Assembly: GCA_016208345.1 (NCBI GenBank) | Contig: JACQYG010000076.1 | Span: 1 to 6,323 of the forward strand | Length of the DNA stretch: 6,323 bases | Origin: Chloroflexota bacterium | GTDB taxonomy: Bacteria; Chloroflexota; DTOL01; JACQYG01 | Direction: 5' to 3' | In this document: piece after piece, positions 1 through 4,945 of the stretch | Layout: the number at the start of each line of letters is the position of its first letter | Numbering within the stretch: position 1 is the stretch's first letter | The notes under the pieces: generated by a model | What the model was told of the DNA's origin: nothing | Databases searched by the model: none | Seen by the model: the letters and a program-made list of their open reading frames with translations, nothing else | Made by a program: the position numbers and the translations under genes

Positions 1-1
1 A

Positions 2-22
2 CCGACACCCTTGTGGTGTCGG
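2..22. repeat. Perfect 8-bp hairpin
   Basis: CCGACACC (2-9) and GGTGTCGG (15-22) are perfect reverse complements with loop CTTGT. No T-run follows. Bases 5-14 (ACACCCTTGT) are also the exact reverse complement of 60-69 (ACAAGGGTGT), so an alternative longer-range 10-bp pairing would break this hairpin. It could be the tail of an upstream element cut by the window edge. Confidence 0.7.
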
Positions 23-94
23 AGCCTCACCAGGCGAATGCCCCGAACAGCTCGTTATGACAAGGGTGTTGAACAAAGCCCGCACGTGGGGACG

Positions 95-110
95 CGAGAA
101 CTTGTTCTCG
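95..110. repeat. Dyad 1 of the GAAC-TT-GTTC pair
   Basis: CGAGAA (95-100) and TTCTCG (105-110) are perfect reverse complements around CTTG. The core GAACTTGTTC (98-107) is the exact reverse complement of the core of the second dyad at 140-149. It could be an operator for a dimeric regulator or an RNA hairpin; the sequence alone does not decide between them. Confidence 0.65.
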
Positions 111-136
111 GCGAATCGTGCCCCATAGTGGGCAAA

Positions 137-152
137 CCCGAACAAGTTCGGG
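137..152. repeat. Dyad 2 of the pair, GAAC-AA-GTTC
   Basis: CCCGAA (137-142) and TTCGGG (147-152) are perfect reverse complements around CAAG. The core GAACAAGTTC (140-149) mirrors the dyad at 98-107, with centres 42 bp apart, about four helical turns of B-DNA. The right arm can instead pair downstream, TTCGG (147-151) with CCGAA (156-160) around loop GCGT, so two mutually exclusive hairpins share one arm. Confidence 0.65.
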
Positions 153-172
153 CGTCCGAAGGGGCCCAGTGG

Positions 173-192
173 GGAACATTGATCTACGTTCC
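173..192. repeat. Short GGAAC/GTTCC inverted repeat
   Basis: GGAAC (173-177) and GTTCC (188-192) are reverse complements across a 10-base spacer. The 9-mer ACGTTCCAC at 186-194 recurs at 6303-6311, after pilD. A 5-bp stem is weak evidence by itself; it is listed because it continues the GAAC/GTTC pattern of the leader. Confidence 0.4.
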
Positions 193-239
193 ACAATCTG
201 CCCAGGGCCGTGGTTGACGAGCGGGAGACGTAAAGAGGT

Positions 240-1940
240 ATGGAAACCCAGGCCGCGGCGCGCCCCAAACGCATCGGAGACATGCTGGTGGAGGCCGGGC
301 TGATTACCACGGGGCAGCTCGAAACCGCCTTGGCCCTCCACCGCCAGGAGAACAAGAAGATCGGCCAGGTGCTGGTGGAGAAGGGCTTCATCAGCGCCAC
401 CACCCTGGCCACCTTCGTCAGCCACCAGCTCAACCTTCCCCTCATCGATCTCACTAAGTATAAGATCCAGCCCGCCGCGGTGCGGCTGGTCCCCGAAGAG
501 ACGGCCCGGCGGTACAACCTGCTTCCTGTGGCCATAGACGGCGGCGACCTCCTGGTGGCCATGGAGGATCCCCTGGCCCTCCGAGTCATCGAGGAGATAT
601 CGGCCCGGACCAGGCTGCGCCTGAAGCCCATGTTGGCCACCGCGGCGGAGATCCAGGAGGCCATCGGCCTGCACTACAAGGCCACGGGCGAGATCGAGCA
701 GCAGGTCAAGCAGATCGCCCCAATGGCCCCGGTCCGCGAGGAGGCCGAGGCCCGCCTGACCGCCCAGCTCCTGGCCCAGGCCCCGGTGGTGCGCACGGTG
801 GACCTCTTGGTCTCCCAGGCGGTGAAAGACCGGGCCTCGGATATCCACATCGAGCCGCAAGAGGATCACCTGCACATCCGCTACCGCATCGACGGCATCC
901 TCCACGAGATGATGACCCTGCCCTTGAGCGCCCATGCGCCGCTGCTTTCCCGGATCAAGATCCTGGCCGACATGAACATCGCCGAGCGCCGGCGCCCCCA
1001 GGACGGCCAGTTCTCGGTGACGGTGGACGATAAAGAGATAGACATCCGGGCCGCCACCGCCGAGTCGGTGTGGGGGGAGATGGCGACCCTGCGGGTCCTG
1101 GATAAGTCGCTGTCTGCTTTAGCTTTGCCTGAGTTGGGTTTTCTACCGGATGTTCAGAGGGTCTACGAGCAGGTGCTCAAGACCCCTTATGGCATGGTCC
1201 TGATCAGCGGGCCCACCGGCTCCGGCAAGACCACCACCCTCTATGCCTCGGTGAACCGGCTGGACCGGCAGGCACGCAATGTTATGACCATCGAAGACCC
1301 CATCGAATACCGCTTCGGTGACATCAACCAGATCCAGGTGAACCCATTGGCCGACATAACCTTTGCCACCGGCCTGCGGGCCATCATGCGCCTGGACCCC
1401 GACGTGATCCTGGTGGGGGAGATCCGGGACACGGAGACGGCCCGCACCGCGGTGCACGCCGCCCTCACCGGGCACCTGGTCTTTTCCTCGGTGCATGCCA
1501 ACGACGCGGTGGGAGCTCTCTTCCGGCTGCTGGACCTGGGGATAGAGCCTTTCTTGATCACCTCGGCCCTGGTGGCAGTGGCAGCCCAAAGGCTGGTGCG
1601 GCGGGTTTGCCCGCACTGCCGGGCCCTGGCCCCGGCGCCGGAAGAGGAAGCCGTGGCCTACGAGAGCGAGATGGGCGAGAGGCGTTCGGAGTTTTACTAC
1701 GGCGCTGGATGCAACTTCTGTGCCTATACTGGCTTCCTGGGGCGAACGGGGGTCTTCGAGGTGCTGGTGATGACCGAGGAGCTGCGCTGTTCTTTGCTGG
1801 CAAAGAACAGCGCAGGGGAGATCAAGGCCCAGGCCATCAGGCAGGGGATGGTGCCCATGCGCCGGCACGGCATGCTTAAAGCTCGGGCCGGCATTACGAC
1901 CCCCGGCGAGGTATTGCGCAACGTGTTCGTGCTCAGGTGA
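240..1940 (+). CDS. pilB: Type IV pilus assembly ATPase PilB (GspE/PulE family)
   Basis: This is the 566-residue cytoplasmic hexameric ATPase that powers filament extension through PilC. Residues 11-63 form two 24-residue helical motifs (IG..LVE.G with a later L) separated by five residues, as in cyclic di-GMP-binding MshEN domains; the rest of the N-terminal domain runs to about 145. The second N-terminal domain contains RASDIHIEP at 198-206. The ATPase core has Walker A GPTGSGKT (324-331), the Asp box TIEDPIE (350-356), Walker B ending DVILVGE (388-394, catalytic E394) and the His box around H412 and H419. C457, C460, C491 and C494 form the zinc-binding tetracysteine. In-frame TAA at 231 makes ATG 240 the first available ATG; the next, at residue 15, would remove the first MshEN motif. 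The Shine-Dalgarno is poor: AGAGG nearly touches the ATG and GGGAG is 12 bases away. GspE of a secretion system cannot be excluded by family alone, but the PilM/N/O neighbours favour a pilus. Confidence 0.97.
   Translation: METQAAARPKRIGDMLVEAGLITTGQLETALALHRQENKKIGQVLVEKGFISATTLATFVSHQLNLPLIDLTKYKIQPAAVRLVPEETARRYNLLPVAIDGGDLLVAMEDPLALRVIEEISARTRLRLKPMLATAAEIQEAIGLHYKATGEIEQQVKQIAPMAPVREEAEARLTAQLLAQAPVVRTVDLLVSQAVKDRASDIHIEPQEDHLHIRYRIDGILHEMMTLPLSAHAPLLSRIKILADMNIAERRRPQDGQFSVTVDDKEIDIRAATAESVWGEMATLRVLDKSLSALALPELGFLPDVQRVYEQVLKTPYGMVLISGPTGSGKTTTLYASVNRLDRQARNVMTIEDPIEYRFGDINQIQVNPLADITFATGLRAIMRLDPDVILVGEIRDTETARTAVHAALTGHLVFSSVHANDAVGALFRLLDLGIEPFLITSALVAVAAQRLVRRVCPHCRALAPAPEEEAVAYESEMGERRSEFYYGAGCNFCAYTGFLGRTGVFEVLVMTEELRCSLLAKNSAGEIKAQAIRQGMVPMRRHGMLKARAGITTPGEVLRNVFVLR
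1782..1815 (+). repeat. Perfect 15-bp inverted repeat inside pilB
   Basis: CTGCGCTGTTCTTTG (1782-1796) and CAAAGAACAGCGCAG (1801-1815) are perfect reverse complements around loop CTGG. The element encodes about residues 515-525 of PilB, in the C-terminal domain after the zinc motif, and lies about 130 bases before the pilC start. No T-run follows, so it is not a standard terminator. As RNA it would be a very stable hairpin in the mRNA. The protein frame is intact and of normal length across it, so it is not a simple insertion. Confidence 0.85.
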
Positions 1941-1943
1941 TCT

Positions 1944-3152
1944 ATGCCATACCGGTACATCGCCTTCACCAAATCCGGCCAACAGGTGCAGGGGCTCCTG
2001 GAGGTCGAATCGGAACAGCAGGCGGAGACTGCCCTGTGGCAGATGGACTATACCATCGTCAAGCTGGAGCCGACCGCCCAACTTCCCGACCTGGACGAGC
2101 TTTTCCCCACGGTTTTCGGCGCCAGGCCCCGGGACGTGATCATCTTCTCCCGGCAGCTCGCCACCTTGATCGGCTCCGGCGTGGCGGTCATGGCCGCCCT
2201 GGAATTGCTCCGGGACCAGGTCACCAACCGGGCCCTGAGGCGGGCCCTGGTGCAGATCTGCGGCGACGTCCGGACCGGCGTTACCCTGTCTCAGGCCTTA
2301 AGCAAACACCCCTTGATCTTCCCCCGTCTCTATCACCGCATGGTGCAGGTGGGCGAACGCACCGGCAACCTGGACCAGATCTTGCGCCAGGTAGCCGCGT
2401 ACATGGAAAAGGACGAGGAGGTGAAGCGCCGGGTGCGAGGCGCCATGGCCTATCCCGCCTTCATCCTCTTGCTGGCCACCGGCGTGGTCTTCTTGCTGCT
2501 GACCTTCACCCTGCCCGCCATCCTGGGGCTGTTCAAAGAGTTCAAGGCCCAGCTCCCCTGGACCACCCGGCTCTTGTTGAACCTGTCTGGTTTTTTTCAG
2601 GCCTACAAGGTGCATATCCTGGTGGTGGCAGTGGGGTTGGTGGCTTTTCTCGTCGCCTATACCTCGCGTCCCCGGGGTCGGTGGCAGAGGGACTGGTTGA
2701 TGTTGCGGCTGCCGGTCCTGGGCCCGGTTAATTTACAGACCCACACGTCCCGGTTTTGTCGGACCATGTCGGTGCTCTTGCGCGCCGGCCTGCCCCTGCC
2801 GGAGATCATGGACCTGGTGCTGCAGACCACCGAGAACGAAGTGGTGAAGGATTCGCTCCTGGGGCTGCAACGGGAGCTCTTGCAGGGCCGGGGGCTCTCC
2901 CAGCCCATGTTGAGCGACCGCCTGTTCCCCCGCCTATTGGCGCAGATGGTCAGGGTGGGCGAGGAGACGGGCACGCTGGACTCCAACCTGGAAACCATGG
3001 GTAATTTCTACGAGGAAGAGTCCGGTCGCAGCATCAACACCCTCACCTCGCTCCTGGAACCCGGCTTGATCATCTTCGTGGGCGGGATAGTGGGCTTCAT
3101 CGCCCTGTCCATAATCATGCCCATGTACGGCCTCCTGGGGTCCATCAAGTGA
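1944..3152 (+). CDS. pilC: Type IV pilus inner-membrane platform protein PilC (GspF family)
   Basis: This polytopic inner-membrane protein couples the PilB motor to pilin insertion at the filament base. Its 402 residues match the usual length. A short N-terminal region (about 1-60, beginning YRYIAFTKSGQ) precedes two GspF-type helical cytoplasmic repeats at about 64-187 and 267-390. Each repeat carries the family signature: GERTGNLDQIL at 137-147 and GEETGTLDSNL at 339-349. Hydrophobic segments at about 171-193, 223-241 and 373-395 give the expected three membrane helices. The start ATG is three bases after the pilB stop, and AGGTGA (1935-1940), which overlaps that stop, serves as the Shine-Dalgarno, so translation is likely coupled to pilB. 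The stop overlaps the next gene by four bases (GTGA). Confidence 0.96.
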   Translation: MPYRYIAFTKSGQQVQGLLEVESEQQAETALWQMDYTIVKLEPTAQLPDLDELFPTVFGARPRDVIIFSRQLATLIGSGVAVMAALELLRDQVTNRALRRALVQICGDVRTGVTLSQALSKHPLIFPRLYHRMVQVGERTGNLDQILRQVAAYMEKDEEVKRRVRGAMAYPAFILLLATGVVFLLLTFTLPAILGLFKEFKAQLPWTTRLLLNLSGFFQAYKVHILVVAVGLVAFLVAYTSRPRGRWQRDWLMLRLPVLGPVNLQTHTSRFCRTMSVLLRAGLPLPEIMDLVLQTTENEVVKDSLLGLQRELLQGRGLSQPMLSDRLFPRLLAQMVRVGEETGTLDSNLETMGNFYEEESGRSINTLTSLLEPGLIIFVGGIVGFIALSIIMPMYGLLGSIK

Positions 3153-3376
3153 GATACCAGCTCGGCTGTGGCCTGGCCTGGGCCCTGGGCCTGCTTTCGC
3201 TATGTGCCTTGGAGTGGGTTGCCCTGGACTTGATCGTCAAATACGCCCCGCAGGGATGGCATCCGATCCTGGTGGCCCTGGCCGCCTTCGTGGCCGTCGC
3301 CGGGGGATGGGTGGCGCTGTTTCTCCAGATGCGACGCCGAAAAGCTGGGCCATACTATAGCGAGCGTGAACGATGA
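3149..3376 (+). CDS. Small two-helix membrane protein of unknown function
   Basis: I do not recognise this 75-residue protein. It has two hydrophobic segments at about 8-30 and 38-60, joined by a short loop (KYAPQGWHP), followed by a basic stretch MRRRK at 61-65 and a charged tail ending SERER. By the positive-inside rule the C-terminus is cytoplasmic, and a two-helix hairpin would put the N-terminus there too. GTG at 3149 overlaps the pilC stop by four bases and its own stop overlaps the next ATG by four (ATGA), so it is probably co-translated with both. That tight packing, and membrane-protein composition in the right frame, are the case for a real gene. Its position between pilC and pilO suggests an accessory of the pilus base, by context only. 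Confidence 0.72.
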   Translation: MRYQLGCGLAWALGLLSLCALEWVALDLIVKYAPQGWHPILVALAAFVAVAGGWVALFLQMRRRKAGPYYSERER

Positions 3377-3924
3377 AGATGAGGAGCTTCGTGGCCATCT
3401 GCCTGGTGGCCCTGGCCGCGGTCGTGGTCGGCGACGTGGTGCTCACCGTCTCTGTTTTGGAAAAGGGCCGGGTCCAAGCCAACCTGAGCTGGCAGCTTGA
3501 TACGGCGATGAAGGCCTACGAAGAGGCGCAGAGGCGGGCCAGCGAGGATTCCAGCCAGTTGAAGGCCCAGTTGGCGGCGGCCAAGGACGATCTGGCCACG
3601 GTGCAACTGGCTTTTCCTAGCGAGGTACAGGGCACGGAGGTGCTGGCCCGGATATTAGGCTACGCCCAGGACACGGGGGTGGAGATATCGAGCCTCCAGG
3701 CCCAACCGCCGGCGTCGGAGAAGATCGGTAACACCTCCTATGTGGTCTTGAAGTTCAACCTTCAAGCCAAAGGGGAGCGTATCTCCATCTTCGAGTTTCT
3801 GAGGAGACTGGAGACTGGGGTGATCAAGACCGTCAAGTTGACCAACGTGACGGTGAGCGGGAGCGGGCCCGGGAACACCCTGGCCTGCGAAGTGTTGATC
3901 TACACTCAACCGGTACAAAAATGA
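3373..3924 (+). CDS. pilO: PilO-like pilus alignment protein
   Basis: At 183 residues it has the PilO/GspM-type layout: very short cytoplasmic start, one membrane helix at about 5-29, a polar Ala/Glu/Gln/Lys-rich helix likely to form a coiled coil at about 33-78, then an alpha/beta domain at about 85-180 with the pattern of the ferredoxin-like PilO fold (helix LARILGYAQDTGVEI, strands around VVLKFNLQAKGE, helix IFEFLRRLET, strands VKLTNVTVSG and ACEVLIYTQ). PilO pairs with PilN to link the cytoplasmic PilM ring to the filament base. ATG 3373 overlaps the preceding stop (ATGA) without a clear Shine-Dalgarno, which suggests re-initiation; ATG 3379 is an alternative. The assignment rests on topology and neighbours, as PilO sequences diverge widely. 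It lies before pilM, not after pilN as in the usual M-N-O order. Confidence 0.75.
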   Translation: MKMRSFVAICLVALAAVVVGDVVLTVSVLEKGRVQANLSWQLDTAMKAYEEAQRRASEDSSQLKAQLAAAKDDLATVQLAFPSEVQGTEVLARILGYAQDTGVEISSLQAQPPASEKIGNTSYVVLKFNLQAKGERISIFEFLRRLETGVIKTVKLTNVTVSGSGPGNTLACEVLIYTQPVQK

Positions 3925-3925
3925 G

Positions 3926-3939
3926 GGGTAGGAGCCCAA
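3926..3939 (+). repeat. 14-bp direct repeat, copy 1
   Basis: GGGTAGGAGCCCAA, identical to 4012-4025 and starting two bases after the pilO stop. In this copy the following bases do not complete the GCCCAAT/ATTGGGC hairpin that copy 2 forms, so it looks like a partial unit. Confidence 0.8.
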
Positions 3940-3944
3940 CGATA

Positions 3945-3967
3945 GTCCCGGAGTTGAACTCCGGGAC
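3945..3967. repeat. Perfect hairpin, 9-11 bp stem
   Basis: GTCCCGGAGTT (3945-3955) and AACTCCGGGAC (3957-3967) are reverse complements with one base between them. A realistic RNA fold has a 9-bp stem with loop TTGAA. It is the strongest of the four stems in this gap and is not followed by T residues. Confidence 0.8.
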
Positions 3968-3982
3968 ATCAGGTTGCCAGAC

Positions 3983-3999
3983 GGCCAATATGATTGGCC
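3983..3999. repeat. Perfect 7-bp hairpin with CCAAT core
   Basis: GGCCAAT (3983-3989) and ATTGGCC (3993-3999) around a 3-base loop ATG. It shares the CCAAT/ATTGG core and 7-3-7 geometry with 4020-4036, so the two look like variants of one unit. Confidence 0.75.
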
Positions 4000-4001
4000 T
4001 G

Positions 4002-4017
4002 CTACCCTCCAGGGTAG
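4002..4017. repeat. Perfect hairpin CTACCCT/AGGGTAG
   Basis: CTACCCT (4002-4008) and AGGGTAG (4011-4017); physically a 6-bp stem with loop TCCA. The right arm is part of direct-repeat copy 2, and the left arm could pair instead with copy 1 at 3926-3931. Confidence 0.7.
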
Positions 4018-4025
4018 GAGCCCAA
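4012..4025 (+). repeat. 14-bp direct repeat, copy 2
   Basis: GGGTAGGAGCCCAA, identical to 3926-3939 and 86 bases downstream of it. This copy spans the right arm of one hairpin and the left arm of the next. Confidence 0.8.
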
Positions 4026-4036
4026 TCCTATTGGGC
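4020..4036. repeat. Perfect 7-bp hairpin GCCCAAT/ATTGGGC
   Basis: GCCCAAT (4020-4026) and ATTGGGC (4030-4036) around loop CCT, with the same geometry as 3983-3999. It ends 14 bases before the annotated pilM start, close enough to affect ribosome access if it forms in the mRNA. Confidence 0.75.
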
Positions 4037-4047
4037 GGTCTCAGAAT

Positions 4048-4054
4048 AGGGTGG
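4048..4054 (+). promoter_or_regulatory. Likely Shine-Dalgarno for the original pilM start
   Basis: AGGGTGG lies seven bases before ATG 4062. That ATG opens the frame reading MALFAREIV, a plausible PilM N-terminus, but the frame does not continue into the PilM body. No comparable site precedes GTG 4051. The site therefore supports a start at 4062 and a frame change downstream. Confidence 0.45.
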
Positions 4055-4935
4055 AAGTGGCATGGCGTTGTTCGCCAGAGAGATCGTTGAGCCTGGAAGA
4101 CCAAAGCCTCCGGGCCCTCACGGTACAGGGCGGGAAGGTCGCCCGGTGGGGAGACCTTCCCCTGTCTCCAGGGCTGGTCAAAGAGGGGCTGATCCAGGAC
4201 CCCAGGCAGGTAGGCGGGCTGGTCAAATCCTTCCTGGCCAGCCTGCAGGCACCCTCTAAGAAGGCCGTGGTCGGCATATCCGGCGTCCGTTCGGTCACCC
4301 GCTACATCGCGCTCCCCCGGATGAGCCCATCCTTGCTGGAGGAGGCCGTGGTTCGCGAGGCCAAGAGGGAGATGCCGGTTCCCCTGGAGGAGTTGTACCT
4401 ATCCTGGCAGGTGGTCGAGGGCGTCGCCGACCGGCAGACGGCCTTCATCTTGGGTGTGCCCCGGGAGGTGTTGGATGCCCTGGCCCTGGCCATGCAAGCT
4501 GCCGGCGTTCGGCCGTACCTGGTCGACCTCAAGCCTTTGGCCCTGGTTCGGGCGGCCAGAGAGTCGGTGGCGGTCATCGCCGATCTGGAGCCGGCCAGCC
4601 TGTCGGTGATCATCGTGACCGGCGGGTTGCCGGCCATGATCCGCTCCATTTCGCTTAACAGGGCAGAAACGGAGGACAAGGTTTACAGCCTGATCCAGGA
4701 GGTGGAGCGCACGGCCAAGTTCTACAACGACAGCCACAAGGATGCCCCGCTGCCGGAGGCCACGCCGGTGGTGCTCACGGGCGAGCTGGCCGGGCTGCCG
4801 ACCCTGGCGGCGGGCCTGGCGGAGCGCCTCCCGAATCCCATCAGGCTTCCGGGCCCGCCACTTCCGTGTCCGGAGGAATTCCCGGCCTACAAGTACCTGG
4901 CGAACCTGGGCCTGGCGTTGAAGAAAGGGGCATAA
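4051..4935 (+). CDS. pilM: Pilus assembly protein PilM (actin-like fold), N-terminus in doubt
   Basis: PilM is an actin/FtsA-like cytoplasmic protein that binds the N-terminal tail of PilN. The body is clear: KVARWGDLPLSPGLVKEG (29-46), EAKREMPVPLEELYLSWQVV (103-122), RPYLVDLKPLALVRA (154-168), and a C-terminus with CPEEFPAYKYLANLGLAL (273-290). Nucleotide-binding motifs look eroded: DLEP replaces D-x-G at 178-181, and TGELAGLP (243-250) replaces the usual glycine pair. The first 13 residues from GTG 4051 are not PilM-like. ATG 4062, in another frame and with a better Shine-Dalgarno, gives MALFAREIV; skipping one base near 4087-4090 joins it to SLEDQSLRAL (13-22 here), making a more natural start. 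TTG 4087 is a further possible start in the main frame. The gene may therefore carry a frameshift or an assembly error. The family call is firm; the start is not. Confidence 0.88.
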   Translation: MEVAWRCSPERSLSLEDQSLRALTVQGGKVARWGDLPLSPGLVKEGLIQDPRQVGGLVKSFLASLQAPSKKAVVGISGVRSVTRYIALPRMSPSLLEEAVVREAKREMPVPLEELYLSWQVVEGVADRQTAFILGVPREVLDALALAMQAAGVRPYLVDLKPLALVRAARESVAVIADLEPASLSVIIVTGGLPAMIRSISLNRAETEDKVYSLIQEVERTAKFYNDSHKDAPLPEATPVVLTGELAGLPTLAAGLAERLPNPIRLPGPPLPCPEEFPAYKYLANLGLALKKGA

Positions 4936-4945
4936 GGTGCCGACC

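Larger units (their letters stand above)
1..239. other. Noncoding leader upstream of pilB, dense in short inverted repeats
   Basis: I see no credible gene here. The region contains several perfect inverted repeats, listed separately (2-22, 95-110, 137-152, 173-192), plus a weak CCCA/TGGG pair at 122-132. GAAC occurs at 45, 71, 98, 140 and 174, and GTTC at 104, 146 and 188, which is a high density for 150 bases. Several stems exclude one another: 5-14 can pair with 60-69 instead of forming the first hairpin, and 147-151 can pair with 156-160 instead of with 137-142. None of the stems is followed by a T-run, so they are not ordinary intrinsic terminators. I could not assign a convincing -35/-10 promoter, although the pilB promoter should lie here or further upstream. 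Confidence 0.7.
3925..4050. other. Hairpin-packed gap between pilO and pilM
   Basis: These 126 noncoding bases interrupt an otherwise nearly gapless cluster. They contain four perfect hairpins (3945-3967, 3983-3999, 4002-4017, 4020-4036); the last three are separated by only two bases each. A 14-bp direct repeat, GGGTAGGAGCCCAA, lies at 3926-3939 and 4012-4025. CTACCC (4002-4007) can pair with either copy of GGGTAG, which permits an alternative fold enclosing the first two hairpins. No stem is followed by a T-run. The arrangement looks like a composite palindromic intergenic repeat or an mRNA processing or stabilising element; a promoter for pilM-pilN-pilD could also lie here, but I could not identify one. 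Confidence 0.75.

Noticed and set aside
80..165. Possible cyclic di-GMP riboswitch (GGGCAAACCC at 130-139 and GGGGACGC at 88-95 recall parts of the class I aptamer)
   Set aside because: The pieces are in the wrong order and the conserved paired stems and GNRA/receptor parts are not seen. An Rfam covariance search would settle it.
27..935. 302-residue open frame on the - strand opposite the start of pilB
   Set aside because: It is antisense to a clear PilB domain, rich in His, Gln and Gly as expected for a shadow of GC-rich codons, and shows no recognisable domain.
1105..1155. Slightly AT-richer codons in pilB before the Walker A region
   Set aside because: It is a short interdomain stretch with the frame and family sequence intact; the composition shift is too small to suggest transfer.
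1143..2081. 312-residue open frame on the - strand opposite the pilB ATPase core and pilC start
   Set aside because: It is antisense to Walker motifs and crosses the pilB/pilC junction, with shadow-type composition and no family resemblance.
1937..2731. 264-residue open frame on the + strand overlapping pilC in another frame
   Set aside because: Its Pro/Gly/Arg-rich composition is typical of an out-of-frame reading of GC-rich DNA, and pilC fully explains the region.
3945..4036. Intrinsic terminator after pilO
   Set aside because: None of the four hairpins is followed by a run of T residues on either strand.
3925..4040. CRISPR array or tRNA-like gene
   Set aside because: There are only two copies of a 14-mer with no uniform repeat-spacer pattern, and no T-loop or acceptor stem features.
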